Below, one piece after another: positions 26,738 to 35,589 of a stretch of DNA of 64,000 nt; position 1 is the first letter of the stretch, and the number at the start of each line of letters is the position of its first letter. Origin of the DNA: an uncultured Lachnospiraceae bacterium (GTDB taxonomy: Bacteria > Bacillota > Clostridia > Lachnospirales > Lachnospiraceae); contig CAKRGM010000008.1 in the NCBI GenBank assembly GCA_934330725.1, positions 22,498 through 86,497 on the forward strand. Reading direction: 5' to 3'. Below the pieces are notes generated by a model that worked only from the letters and a program-made list of their open reading frames with translations, ran no database searches and had not been told where the DNA came from. A program made the translations under genes and the position numbers.

Positions 26738-27373
26738 CTATTTTATTGGTCTGCCACCATTCTTATAATAAAAAACTGCAAGCTGTGTCCTGTCTCTTAA
26801 ATCCAGCTTTTCAAGAATATTACTCAGATAATTTCTTACTGTACCTTCTGATAAAAATGTTTTTTCTGATATTTCTTTATTACTTAACCCCTGTGCAACC
26901 AGCTGTATAATATCATATTCTCTCTGGGTTATATCGTGACTCTTATAGTCAAATTGTTCACCTTCTTTTATAAGTTCCGGAAGTTTATCCACAATTTTAC
27001 CGCCAAAAACAGTCTGCCCCGACATAACTGCCTCAAGTGATGATGCCAGTCCTTCAAAATCCTGCTTAAGTATGTACCCTTTTACTCCAATACTCAATGC
27101 CTTTACGATATATTCATCATCCGAAAATGTAGTAAGAAAAAGTATTTTTGCATCAGGATATTTATTTATAACCTCCTGCGCTGCATCAAGTCCTGTCTTA
27201 TGCTGCATTCTTATATCCATAAGAAGTACATCCGGCTTATTTTCCTCAAAAAGTGAAAGTGCCTGCGAACCATCCGTTCCAACGCCACACACCTCAATAT
27301 TTCCTGTTGCCTGCAGAATCGTTTTAATTGCCATTGATACAAGTGTATCGTCATCTATAATTACAACCTTCAT
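26738..27373 (-). CDS. NarL/LuxR-family response regulator
   Basis: 211 residues. Receiver domain: acidic pair in VVIIDDDT, phosphorylated Asp53 in LLMDIRM, and the conserved Lys in YILKQD. The C-terminal LuxR HTH (about 145-205) is seen in ITQREYDIIQLVAQGLSNKE and GTVRNYLSNILEKL. The ATG at 27373 follows GGAGG; the frame upstream runs through a dispersed 5' element. Partner of the histidine kinase encoded just upstream. By analogy with similar clusters it probably controls the divergent ABC-2 exporter at 28924, where a 16-bp palindrome lies. Confidence 0.93.
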   Translation of the reverse strand: MKVVIIDDDTLVSMAIKTILQATGNIEVCGVGTDGSQALSLFEENKPDVLLMDIRMQHKTGLDAAQEVINKYPDAKILFLTTFSDDEYIVKALSIGVKGYILKQDFEGLASSLEAVMSGQTVFGGKIVDKLPELIKEGEQFDYKSHDITQREYDIIQLVAQGLSNKEISEKTFLSEGTVRNYLSNILEKLDLRDRTQLAVFYYKNGGRPIK

Positions 27374-27434
27374 ATTATCCTCCATTCCCGCATCAGCATG
27401 ATTTTTCCACACCAATCTCCATTCCACATATACC
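27374..27434 (-). repeat. Dispersed 5' element, copy at response regulator
   Basis: The kinase-regulator gap reads, on the minus strand, GGAATGGAGATTGGTGTG, then GAAAAATCATGCTGATGC, then GGGAATGGAGGATAAT before the ATG. It thus holds two nested ribosome-site motifs. The middle part matches 48800-48836 upstream of yigZ at nearly every position. Confidence 0.6.
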
Positions 27435-28550
27435 TCATACCGACATGACTTTAGGTATATTAATAAATATCCTGAATCCGTCATCGTTACTTATATTTAT
27501 ATTTCCTCCAAAGCTTTCTACCCGCTCTTTCATATTATCAATTCCCATGCCTGTTCCATCACCGTCATGCACACATTTACCATTATCCTTAAAAAAGAGC
27601 TGGTAAAAAGCCGGATGCTCTCTCACTATTATATCAATAGTATCCGCATCACTGTGTTTAACAACATTTGAAGCCGCTTCCTTTATAATAGTTATTATAC
27701 AGTACTTAAGCTGCTTTGGCACATCATTAACAATATCGTATTCATAATGGACCCCATAATTTTTCATTTCACTGATAATATCTTTAACCGCCTGGTTAAG
27801 ATTTATTGATTCATCCCTTAAATCATGGACACTGCTCCTTATATTATTCATCGCAGTATCAAGTGTCTGTTTAACACTTTTTAACATTTCTGACGTCATT
27901 TCATCTTTACACACTGCCATTACTGCGCCAACCTGCAATATTGAACGCGAAAGCATATGTCCTACATTGTCATGTATCTCCCTGGCTATACGGTTACGCT
28001 CTTTAAGTGTTGCAATATTAATATCGCGATCCTGCTTCTCCCTTAAATATTTATACCGTTCTTTTAATGCATTATTCAGTTCCGTACTGTCATCACGCAA
28101 TGTAATCAATTGTCTTTTTACATTACTGTACAGATGAAAAAATACATTAACCATTATTGCAAATACAGACAACACAACCATAATAATGCAATATGCCATA
28201 TCATATATGAAAAACATATTTACAAACCCGGCACACACTGCCACAGCAGATAAAACTCCAACAGAAATATCCCTGTTTTTGTTTTTATGTACCATCCAGA
28301 AAAGTTCCATATCTTCATATACAAAAACAGGCAGCCCAAAACCAAATTCCGGTACTTTAAAGGACAGCGCTATAAAACAGGCTGTTAATATACAGTTTTT
28401 CATCTTATCCGTAAAATATACCCCGAGAAACATAACTGTAATAATAAGCAGTGCCAAGATAACTGTTTTCACGGTAACACCCGAATATATCATGGCACAT
28501 AAACAGCAGGCATATATAACCATTCTGTTAATCAATGACATAAAACGCAT
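27435..28550 (-). CDS. Sensor histidine kinase (HisKA_3, DesK/NarX-like)
   Basis: 371 residues. About five to six membrane segments fill the first ~145 residues with little extracellular sequence, so it probably senses the membrane or a membrane partner. The HisKA_3 phospho-acceptor box is ERNRIAREIHDNVGHML. The ATP-binding domain shows IIKEAASNVVKHSDA (N box) and DGTGMGIDNMKERV (G box). Cognate regulator 61 nt downstream. This type often responds to antimicrobial peptides or membrane stress and controls an adjacent exporter. Confidence 0.92.
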   Translation of the reverse strand: MRFMSLINRMVIYACCLCAMIYSGVTVKTVILALLIITVMFLGVYFTDKMKNCILTACFIALSFKVPEFGFGLPVFVYEDMELFWMVHKNKNRDISVGVLSAVAVCAGFVNMFFIYDMAYCIIMVVLSVFAIMVNVFFHLYSNVKRQLITLRDDSTELNNALKERYKYLREKQDRDINIATLKERNRIAREIHDNVGHMLSRSILQVGAVMAVCKDEMTSEMLKSVKQTLDTAMNNIRSSVHDLRDESINLNQAVKDIISEMKNYGVHYEYDIVNDVPKQLKYCIITIIKEAASNVVKHSDADTIDIIVREHPAFYQLFFKDNGKCVHDGDGTGMGIDNMKERVESFGGNINISNDDGFRIFINIPKVMSV

Positions 28551-28615
28551 ACGTTTTCCTCTCCTTATCTATTAATCGAGAATTGTGAAACTTGATATTT
28601 TAAAAAATAATACTG

Positions 28616-28741
28616 CAAAATTAACAATTTATAAGCAGGTGCTTTGGAACGGCCGGTACTTAGGCGGTGTATTTTACCGCCTTATGTACCGTTGCCAGTA
28701 ACAGGCAGCGAAAGCGTGCCTGCGTTAAATTGTTAATTTTG
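28616..28741. repeat. 126-bp nested inverted-repeat element (MITE-like or structured RNA)
   Basis: Perfect 16-bp terminal inverted repeats, CAAAATTAACAATTTA at 28616-28631 and its complement at 28726-28741, enclose a GC-richer core. The core has its own palindromes: GGTACTTAGGCGGT (from ~28655) pairs with ACCGCCTTATGTACC (to 28690), and GCAGGTGC (28635) pairs imperfectly with GTGCCTGC (28716). A small hairpin, AGGCAGCGAAAGCGTGCCT, lies in the right half. No reading frame. It sits in the divergent region between the kinase gene and the ABC operon. Confidence 0.75.
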
Positions 28742-28798
28742 TAAGACACTATGTAAAAATATCAGGTTTTACAATTACCTGTTTATCATAATGTGACA

Positions 28799-28814
28799 AA
28801 TGTCATATGACATT
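28799..28814. promoter_or_regulatory. 16-bp palindrome, candidate operator of the ABC-2 operon
   Basis: AATGTCATATGACATT is a perfect palindrome about 110 nt before the exporter ATPase gene. NarL-family regulators bind such dyads, and the neighbouring regulator is of that family; the link is inferred. Confidence 0.5.
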
Positions 28815-28923
28815 CTTATTGTAGTCACTGTTTTTCATTTTACAGATAACATATCATATAAGTACAGTAAATCATAATTATTTTATCATGGATAATAAAA
28901 AAAGAACAGAATGGAGGATATAT

Positions 28924-29865
28924 ATGAGTAAACCTGTTGTTAAAATTGAAAATCTGGTTAAACGTTATAAGGAACTTGTGGCAGTAGACCACTTTAATCT
29001 TACCATCAATGAAGGCGAGATTCTTGGTCTGTTAGGTCCTAACGGTTCCGGCAAATCAACTACGATAAGCTGTCTGCTTTCATTACTGCAATACGATAAA
29101 GGTACTATTGAAATATTCGGAAAGCCTATGCACCCGGACAGCTATGACATTAAAAAAGATATTGGTATAGTACTTCAGAATGTGGCTGTTTTTGATGAAC
29201 TTACAGTCTATGAAAATATTGATTACTTCTGTGGACTTTATATTTCAGATAAAGGTTTAAGAAAACAGTATGTTCAGGATGCACTTGATTTTGTTGGATT
29301 AAATGACTTCAAAAAATATTATCCCAGAAAGCTTTCCGGCGGTCTTTTAAGACGTTTAAATATCGCCTGCGGAATTGCACATAAACCTAAGCTTATAATT
29401 TTTGATGAGCCTACAGTTGCAGTTGATCCTCAAAGCCGTAATAAAATTCTTGAAGGAATATCAGAACTTAACCGCCAGGGTGCAACAATTATATACACAA
29501 CGCACTATATGGAAGAAGCTGAGCAGATCTGCTCAAGAATCGTCATAATGGACAAAGGAAAAAATCTTGCCAACGGCACTTCGGACGATCTTAAAAAATT
29601 AATTAAAAATACAGAAACAATTTACATTGATGTCCTGAATCTCAATTCAGACGATATTGATGAGATAATACAGATGAATCACGTATATGAAGTACAGTAT
29701 GATGACACAAAACTTACTATAAAATGTACCGGTGGCAAACATAATCTTATTAATATCCTTAATTATATGCAGGAAAAAAATATTGCTTTCGGCCGTATAT
29801 ATTCAGAGCTTCCAACGCTTAACGATGTATTTCTGGAAATTACCGGTAAGCAGCTGCGTGATTAG
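28924..29865 (+). CDS. ABC-2 exporter ATP-binding protein
   Basis: 313 residues. Walker A LLGPNGSGKSTTIS, Q-loop VLQNVAVFDEL, signature LSGGLLRRLNIACGIAH, Walker B LIIFDEPTVAVDP and H-loop IYTTHYMEEAE are all intact. A ~75-residue C-terminal extension is typical of drug- and bacteriocin-type exporters. I chose ATG 28924 (GGAGG 6 nt upstream) over the open frame from 28888. First gene of a three-gene operon, divergent from the two-component system. Confidence 0.93.
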   Translation: MSKPVVKIENLVKRYKELVAVDHFNLTINEGEILGLLGPNGSGKSTTISCLLSLLQYDKGTIEIFGKPMHPDSYDIKKDIGIVLQNVAVFDELTVYENIDYFCGLYISDKGLRKQYVQDALDFVGLNDFKKYYPRKLSGGLLRRLNIACGIAHKPKLIIFDEPTVAVDPQSRNKILEGISELNRQGATIIYTTHYMEEAEQICSRIVIMDKGKNLANGTSDDLKKLIKNTETIYIDVLNLNSDDIDEIIQMNHVYEVQYDDTKLTIKCTGGKHNLINILNYMQEKNIAFGRIYSELPTLNDVFLEITGKQLRD

Positions 29866-29883
29866 GAAAGGAGTGTATTATTA

Positions 29884-31008
29884 ATGTTATTTAACTTTAA
29901 ATATAAATTTCTTCGGTCACTGCGTGTAAAGCAGCTTTTATTCTGGGATATGGCATTTCCAATAATTCTTGGAACAGTTTTTTTCACAGCCTTTAAAAAT
30001 GCAGATAATTATCAGTTCTCTCCGATAAAAGTAGCAGTCGTAAATGAATCCGAAAACAAAGCATTTGAAACCGTAATAAATGAAGTCAGTAAAGAAGATG
30101 ATGACCAGCTGCTCAACTCTACAGATACAGATGAAGAAAATGCAAAAAATATGCTTGCAGATGGAAATATTTCAGGGATTATTTACATAAAAGATTCCCC
30201 ATCTATTACAATATCGCAAAACGGAGTTGAACAGTCGATACTTCAGTCTTTTATGCAGCAATATAAATCGCGTGAATCGGTTATCACCCAGATTGCAAAA
30301 GAGCATCCTGAAAATCTTGCATCTGCCATAGAAAAGCTAACCTCTGATATTTCTTATAATAAAGAAGTTTCATTGAATAATGAAAATATGAGCCATTCTG
30401 TCGTTTACTTTTACTCACTGATTGCCATGACATGCCTGTTCAGCGCAATGTCCGGTGTTTACTGTACACTTGACCTTTTAGCAAATCAGTCGGCAGTCGG
30501 TATCAGACGTGAAGCTTCACCACAGCATAAAATGAAAGCCGTCATGGGAGACTATGCTGCAACCGTATTACTCCATTTTGGCTGTATACTCATTTTGCTG
30601 TTTTATTTAAATCAGATCTTAAAGGTTGATTTCGGCAATAAAATGCCACTTATCATTATAACAGGATTCTTAGGATGTGTTATAGGATCCGCCATTGGTG
30701 TACTTATCGGTTCAATAAAACGATTAAGCGAAGGTGTTAAGATTGGCATAAGTGTCAGTTTTTCAATGTTATGTTCACTGTTTAGCGGACTTATGCTCAG
30801 CTCATTAAAAATGATTATTGATGAAAATATACCCGTACTTAACCGCTTAAATCCGGCAGCCCTTATCACTGACAGCCTTTATTCTCTTAATATGTACAGC
30901 GATTACAGCCGTTATACAACTAATATGATTACTCTTGTAATAATTGCTGCCGTATGTTGTATACTCAGCTACTTTTCATTAAGGAGGACCAGCTATGCAA
31001 ACCTTTAA
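29884..31008 (+). CDS. ABC-2 exporter permease 1
   Basis: 374 residues with the ABC-2 membrane layout: one N-terminal helix (LLFWDMAFPIILGTVFFTAF), a ~145-residue extracytoplasmic domain, then five helices in the C-terminal half. It shares this plan with the second permease, with which it overlaps by 14 nt, so the two probably form the heterodimeric membrane channel. Exported substrate unknown; antimicrobial or lipid-like cargo would fit the neighbouring kinase. Confidence 0.87.
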   Translation: MLFNFKYKFLRSLRVKQLLFWDMAFPIILGTVFFTAFKNADNYQFSPIKVAVVNESENKAFETVINEVSKEDDDQLLNSTDTDEENAKNMLADGNISGIIYIKDSPSITISQNGVEQSILQSFMQQYKSRESVITQIAKEHPENLASAIEKLTSDISYNKEVSLNNENMSHSVVYFYSLIAMTCLFSAMSGVYCTLDLLANQSAVGIRREASPQHKMKAVMGDYAATVLLHFGCILILLFYLNQILKVDFGNKMPLIIITGFLGCVIGSAIGVLIGSIKRLSEGVKIGISVSFSMLCSLFSGLMLSSLKMIIDENIPVLNRLNPAALITDSLYSLNMYSDYSRYTTNMITLVIIAAVCCILSYFSLRRTSYANL

Positions 31009-32131
31009 TGCCTTTTTAAAAATAGTTAAAAACCATCTGCCGTCTATTATATTGTATTTTGTAATATTCAGCATATTTTCGGTAGTCCTTTCAACCTTTG
31101 CAAATAATGATCACAACGAATCATTTTCTGCCGACAAAGAACAGATTGCCGTATTTGATTATGACAACTCTGAGGAAAGCAAAGCACTTTATAACTACCT
31201 TGACCATACCCACACAATTATAAATATTGATGATAATAATGAAGCTATTGCAGATAACATGTATTACAGCTTTATTTCCTATGCGCTTACAATCAAAAAA
31301 GGATTCAGTAATGATTTTTCAAAGCTTGAAAATGTAAAGAGACCTTCAAGTACAAGCGGTGAATTCCTTGACAGCCAGATAAACAATTATCTGCATATTC
31401 TGGAATCATATAAAGCAGCCGGATACAGCGTTTCTGACAGTATTCACCTCACAGACGAAGCAGTAAACACAACTTCCGACGTGGAATTTATATCAGCATC
31501 ATCTTCAAATGAGGAAAATACAAAAGCAGTCACATACTTTTTCAGATACCTGCCATATACATTTCTTGCAACTATAATAATTAACCTCGGAACTGCATTC
31601 TGCACCTTCAGAAAAAAGGATTTAAGTGCCCGTATCCAATGCAGCTCTTCATCAGTCACAAACCGTAACATCGGCATTGCAGCAGCTGCTTTGCTGTCAG
31701 GAATCGCTATGCTCATACTGTATATTGCACTTGCACTGATATTATATAAAGGTGAACTGCTTAATATGGCCGGATTACTAAAATGCCTTAACAGTTTTGT
31801 ATTCCTGATATTTTCTGTAGGTGTTTCCTATCTGATAAGCTTTTTCTTTAACTCACTTGAAACACTTAATATGATTGGAAATGTCTATGCACTTATCTGC
31901 TGTTTCTTTAGCGGAATATTTGTACCTCTTGAAATATTAAGCACCGGCGTTAAAACTTTTGCACATTTTCTTCCTACTTACTGGTTTACACTTGCAAATA
32001 ATCTTACAGATACATTTACAGGAAGTGCAGTCCAGTTCCAGAAATATTTCACTTACATTGGCATAGAAGTTTTGTTTGCTGTTGCTGTATTTGCTGCTTC
32101 ACTTGCAGTATCAAAACTAAAAAGAGCATAA
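30995..32131 (+). CDS. ABC-2 exporter permease 2
   Basis: 378 residues with the same plan as the preceding gene: helix 1 (IILYFVIFSIFSVVLSTF), a large extracytoplasmic loop, then five C-terminal helices. GGAGG precedes the ATG and lies inside the 3' end of permease 1, giving a 14-nt overlap and probable coupling. A terminator follows at 32141. The two permeases look like ancient duplicates. Confidence 0.87.
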   Translation: MQTFNAFLKIVKNHLPSIILYFVIFSIFSVVLSTFANNDHNESFSADKEQIAVFDYDNSEESKALYNYLDHTHTIINIDDNNEAIADNMYYSFISYALTIKKGFSNDFSKLENVKRPSSTSGEFLDSQINNYLHILESYKAAGYSVSDSIHLTDEAVNTTSDVEFISASSSNEENTKAVTYFFRYLPYTFLATIIINLGTAFCTFRKKDLSARIQCSSSSVTNRNIGIAAAALLSGIAMLILYIALALILYKGELLNMAGLLKCLNSFVFLIFSVGVSYLISFFFNSLETLNMIGNVYALICCFFSGIFVPLEILSTGVKTFAHFLPTYWFTLANNLTDTFTGSAVQFQKYFTYIGIEVLFAVAVFAASLAVSKLKRA

Positions 32132-32140
32132 AACAGGCAT

Positions 32141-32186
32141 ATGCGGGTTTTGTATAACAATTTAATACAGACCCGCATTTATTTTG
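32141..32186 (+). terminator. Terminator of the ABC-2 operon
   Basis: ATGCGGGTTTTGTAT pairs with ATACAGACCCGCAT (one bulge), followed by TTATTTTG. Confidence 0.8.
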
Positions 32187-32218
32187 TAAAATCAATTAAA
32201 AATCAATATAAAAAGTAC

Positions 32219-32247
32219 TTGACATTTATCTTAAGATATTATATTAT
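32219..32247 (+). promoter_or_regulatory. Promoter of tRNA-Gly copy 1
   Basis: TTGACA (32219-32224) and TATTAT (32242-32247), 17 nt apart. The following leader (TGTGTTCGTCATTA, then GAACGA) is shared with copy 2. Confidence 0.8.
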
Positions 32248-32292
32248 TAATTTTGTGTTCGTCATTAGAACGATTTAATAAATCTTATTTTT

Positions 32293-32365
32293 GCGCGAGT
32301 GGCTCAGTTGGTAGAGCACCTCCTTGCCAAGGAGGAAGTCGCGGGTTCGAGTCCCGTCTCGCGCT
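32293..32365 (+). tRNA. tRNA-Gly (anticodon GCC), copy 1
   Basis: 73 nt. Acceptor stem GCGCGAG pairs with CTCGCGC, the anticodon stem CCTCC/GGAGG encloses loop TTGCCAA (GCC), and the T arm contains GGGTTCGAGTCCC. No encoded CCA. Identical to 36488-36560. Confidence 0.97.
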
Positions 32366-32420
32366 TATTTTTATGCCTTTTTTCGTACTTATTAATAAAA
32401 TCATAAGTTTTTCTTTTACA

Positions 32421-32470
32421 AAAAATGATGGCTGTGTTTTAGTTAAACAATTACACAGTCATCATTTTTC
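32421..32470. terminator. Bidirectional terminator between tRNA-Gly and FtsX-type permease
   Basis: A 17-bp stem (32421-32437 with 32453-32469, one G-U pair) has U-runs on both strands. Confidence 0.85.
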
Positions 32471-32493
32471 TGCCTTTTATTTATTTTATTACT

Positions 32494-33255
32494 CTACTCT
32501 CTATTCTTAAGCACCTGGGCCGGCTGCAATTTATTTATATGTCCTACAAGCAGCTTATTTATTACCAGATATAATAACAGAATCCCAACATACAGCACAG
32601 CATATATCTGCCATGTATATGTCGTATAAATACCACATGCAACATTTGAAACCAGATAAGGATAAATCGCATCCATACCAGCCTTGGCTAACGGTATACA
32701 TATTGCCGCACCAATTGCCACAACATAAAAGTTTCCATTAAGATAAAGCTTTCCAATTTCTTTTTTCCTAAAGCCGAATATTTTCATAAGTGAAATGTTA
32801 AATGAAGATCTGTCTATCATAACTTTCATCATCAGGTACATAACTACACAGAATATAAGTATTGAAACAACAATTACCATTCTTACCATTGGCATCATGC
32901 TGTCTTTAAATACTGATGCACCTTTTTCTATATCATTCCTTGATATTGTTGAATACAGCGATTTGGCATCTACATCAAGCTTATGATCTGCAAATACTAC
33001 ATTATAATAATCATCAGATTTATCAAACATTTCACGCATATTATCAATATTTGTAAAAACATAAAATCCTGTACTGTATTGTGCTATATCGTCCACAGTA
33101 AATGTATAATCCTTATTTTCGAAATCATCCTTCAGTGTAAATGTATCATTCTTCTTAATGCCATATTTTTCACTCATCGCAAAAGATATAATAACTTTAT
33201 CCTTATCCTTTGGAGTTTTTACATCAAAATATTTATCATCATCATCCAGGCCCAT
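32494..33255 (-). CDS. FtsX/MacB-type ABC permease, C-terminal fragment (after frameshift)
   Basis: 253 residues equal to the C-terminal third of a large FtsX-like permease: end of an extracytoplasmic domain (MGLDDDDKYFDVK), then three helices with the FtsX pattern (ILIFCVVMYLMMKVMIDRSS, then FGFRKKEIGKLYL) and the C-terminal LQPAQVLKNRE. It has no ribosome site of its own and overlaps the upstream fragment by 1 nt in another frame. The in-frame residues before its Met (FTLMGLD) are what one expects inside the domain. The intact protein would need one extra T in the run near 33270. Either a pseudogene or a sequencing error. Confidence 0.75.
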   Translation of the reverse strand: MGLDDDDKYFDVKTPKDKDKVIISFAMSEKYGIKKNDTFTLKDDFENKDYTFTVDDIAQYSTGFYVFTNIDNMREMFDKSDDYYNVVFADHKLDVDAKSLYSTISRNDIEKGASVFKDSMMPMVRMVIVVSILIFCVVMYLMMKVMIDRSSFNISLMKIFGFRKKEIGKLYLNGNFYVVAIGAAICIPLAKAGMDAIYPYLVSNVACGIYTTYTWQIYAVLYVGILLLYLVINKLLVGHINKLQPAQVLKNRE

Positions 33256-34760
33256 TAATGTAAAATAAGATTGTATCCTTTTACTTCCTTTTTAAATGTC
33301 TTAGCATATCCTGCCTGCCCACCATCAGGTACATTTTTGTCAGGATACTTATACATATACATGTATTCATATTTTGTATCAGCAGGTGTCTGCGTACTTA
33401 TATAATTACACTGGACATAACAGTTAAGACCCAGCATAAGAATAAATAATGATATAAACATTCCAAAACATATAGTAAGTCCTGTTCTTGATTCACGTAT
33501 AATCTGTCTTATTCTGAAACGTCCGATAAATCCCATATTTCCAAGTTTTATATTTTTTACACTCTTTGTCTTATGCTCATTTTTAATAAGACTTAAGGCT
33601 GTCCTTGACAATCTTTTTCTTATTACAAAGTAGTTAACTATGGCGGCAATTACCGGAGGCATTATAACGCCATATACAATAAGAAATGCTGAATAATATG
33701 TACTAAAATCAGGCACCGAATAGTAATCATAGCAGTCCTGTATCTGCACATTTATACCTGCCTTACTATATCCTGTAACCGTTCCCATGATGCCAAATAT
33801 AAATGTTATAATTACCGGAAGGCTTATATAGTGCATTATAAGTTCTTTTTTTCTTACACCAAGTGCATATAATGCACCGATAACGCTGCTTTCCCTGTCA
33901 ATTCCATGAATTACGAATACTGATATTACATATGTAAACAGAATAAGCATTATAATACCAATAAGCAGACCTGCTGATTTATTTATTGACTGGTCGTCAC
34001 TTGACGCCTTTATTCTCGGATTATCTTCAGCCTTTGTAAACTGTGTAAGGTTATCTGTCTCACACTGTCCCGGTATAGTTACTTTCAGTGTCTTTAAATG
34101 GTCTTTAAACTCATCGTCAGTCATTTTGCCATTAAGAATATATGAATATACATACTCTTCTGCTTTTTCACTGTCTCCTGCTTTTAAAAGGCTGTTATAT
34201 GTTGCGTTATTTACAAAGCCTGTACCAAATTCTTTACTGTTTACACTGCTGTCAGACATAGATTTAAGCGGCGCATCATAGTCAGGTGTAGAACCTGTTC
34301 CTGTAACCTTATATGTTTTTTCACCTATTTTTACATAAGAATTCAGCTTAATTTCATGTTCCTGACAGTATCTTTTCTCAAGTACTATATCATTATCCTT
34401 ATGAGCCAGCTGTCCTTCATCCAGCTGAATAAGATCCACATCCTGCCTGTTTTTAAATATCCTTACACTACTTTCATCATCACAGCTGTATTCAAGATAA
34501 AACATAGGTTCAAGGGTAATACCTTTATCTGTAATCTCTTTCTTTTCATCATCTGTCAAAGGTGTAAAAACGCTAAACTGACCATCCTCTAAATGGTTAT
34601 TTTCTGCATTCTCATCAACTCTTTCCATAACTGTTTCAGCTGCACCTGCCACACTGATTACAACATACATTCCCAATGCAATCAATAGGCCTAATGCCAG
34701 ATATCTGACAAAATTATGTTTTAAATCTCTTAAAACTCTTTTTCTTAATATCTTCTGCAT
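33255..34760 (-). CDS. FtsX/MacB-type ABC permease, N-terminal fragment (frameshifted)
   Basis: 501 residues from the ATG at 34760 (GGAGG 5 nt upstream; a GTG at 34772 is less likely). Helix 1 (YLALGLLIALGMYVVISVAG) is followed by an extracytoplasmic domain and a first FtsX domain of three helices (about 270-390). A further helix (TICFGMFISLFILMLGLNCY) opens the second half. The chain then stops after KGYNLILH instead of running into the domain continued by 32494-33255. Partner of the MacB/LolD-like ATPase at 34780; together an ATP-driven mechanotransducer-type exporter, as in bacitracin-resistance or lipoprotein systems. Probably inactive as written. Confidence 0.75.
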   Translation of the reverse strand: MQKILRKRVLRDLKHNFVRYLALGLLIALGMYVVISVAGAAETVMERVDENAENNHLEDGQFSVFTPLTDDEKKEITDKGITLEPMFYLEYSCDDESSVRIFKNRQDVDLIQLDEGQLAHKDNDIVLEKRYCQEHEIKLNSYVKIGEKTYKVTGTGSTPDYDAPLKSMSDSSVNSKEFGTGFVNNATYNSLLKAGDSEKAEEYVYSYILNGKMTDDEFKDHLKTLKVTIPGQCETDNLTQFTKAEDNPRIKASSDDQSINKSAGLLIGIIMLILFTYVISVFVIHGIDRESSVIGALYALGVRKKELIMHYISLPVIITFIFGIMGTVTGYSKAGINVQIQDCYDYYSVPDFSTYYSAFLIVYGVIMPPVIAAIVNYFVIRKRLSRTALSLIKNEHKTKSVKNIKLGNMGFIGRFRIRQIIRESRTGLTICFGMFISLFILMLGLNCYVQCNYISTQTPADTKYEYMYMYKYPDKNVPDGGQAGYAKTFKKEVKGYNLILH

Positions 34761-34779
34761 ATTTTCCTCCACGCCCTGT

Positions 34780-35481
34780 TTATAAATCTTCTAAATCTGC
34801 TGCATTTACACGATTTTCATTTTCATATTCATCTTTAATCTGACCATCCTTTATCACAATGACCTTATGCACCATGTTTTTTATTGCATTATTATGCGTT
34901 ACAATTAACATAGTCGTTCCGTACATTTTATTGATTTTTTCAAGAAGGATTAAAATATCTTTTGATGTTTTTGAATCAAGTGCGCCTGTCGGTTCATCAC
35001 AAAGAAGAAGTTTTGGCTTTTTTATAAGTGCCCTCGCTATTGCACAGCGCTGCTGCTGCCCGCCTGAAAGCTGTGAAGGAAACTTATCCTGATGTTCAGT
35101 AAGGCCCAATACATCAAGCAGTTCGTCAATATCCATGGCATCCTGTGAAAGATATTCGCAAACCTGTATATTTTCTTTTACCGTAAGATTTGGCACCAGG
35201 TTATAGAACTGAAATATAAATCCAAGATTGTCCCTTCTATACTCGGAAAGCTGGTTTGAATTTAACCCTGATATTTCTTTACCATCCACCTTTATCGAAC
35301 CGGAATCAACGGTGTCAAGCCCTCCTATACAGTTTAAAAATGTAGATTTTCCCGAACCGCTTGTACCAAGTATTGTACACATCTGTCCCTGTTTTACAGA
35401 TGCTGTTATACCTTTAAGGACCTGTATATAACTGCTGTCTTTTCCATAACTTTTCTTAATGTCTTTAACTTCTAAATACAT
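34780..35481 (-). CDS. MacB/LolD-type ABC ATP-binding protein
   Basis: 233 residues. Walker A ILGTSGSGKSTFLN, signature QLSGGQQQRCAIARAL, Walker B LLLCDEPTGALD and H-loop LIVTHNNA identify the subgroup that works with FtsX-like permeases. The ATG at 35481 has AAGG 8 nt upstream; an in-frame ATG at 35514 would overlap the operator. The permease follows 19 nt later. A TetR operator copy lies 31-45 nt upstream, so the operon is probably repressed by the TetR protein encoded just before it. Confidence 0.93.
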   Translation of the reverse strand: MYLEVKDIKKSYGKDSSYIQVLKGITASVKQGQMCTILGTSGSGKSTFLNCIGGLDTVDSGSIKVDGKEISGLNSNQLSEYRRDNLGFIFQFYNLVPNLTVKENIQVCEYLSQDAMDIDELLDVLGLTEHQDKFPSQLSGGQQQRCAIARALIKKPKLLLCDEPTGALDSKTSKDILILLEKINKMYGTTMLIVTHNNAIKNMVHKVIVIKDGQIKDEYENENRVNAADLEDL

Positions 35482-35511
35482 TTTCTTTTCCTTCTTTCTT
35501 TTCTTCATTTG

Positions 35512-35526
35512 CATAACACTGTTATG
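35512..35526. promoter_or_regulatory. TetR operator copy 2 (before ABC ATPase gene)
   Basis: CATAACACTGTTATG is a perfect 7-1-7 palindrome. Fourteen of 15 positions match the site before tetR at 36249-36263. Confidence 0.75.
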
Positions 35527-35589
35527 TTAAAGTTGAAATAAAATGCAGCCGTCAATGTATGCATACAAACATTATAGCTGCATAATTAT

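Noticed and set aside
33240..33300. Programmed -1 frameshift in the FtsX-type permease
   Set aside because: The junction CTTATTTTACA does not fit an X XXY YYZ heptamer and no downstream stimulatory stem was seen. Loss of one T is the simpler reading.
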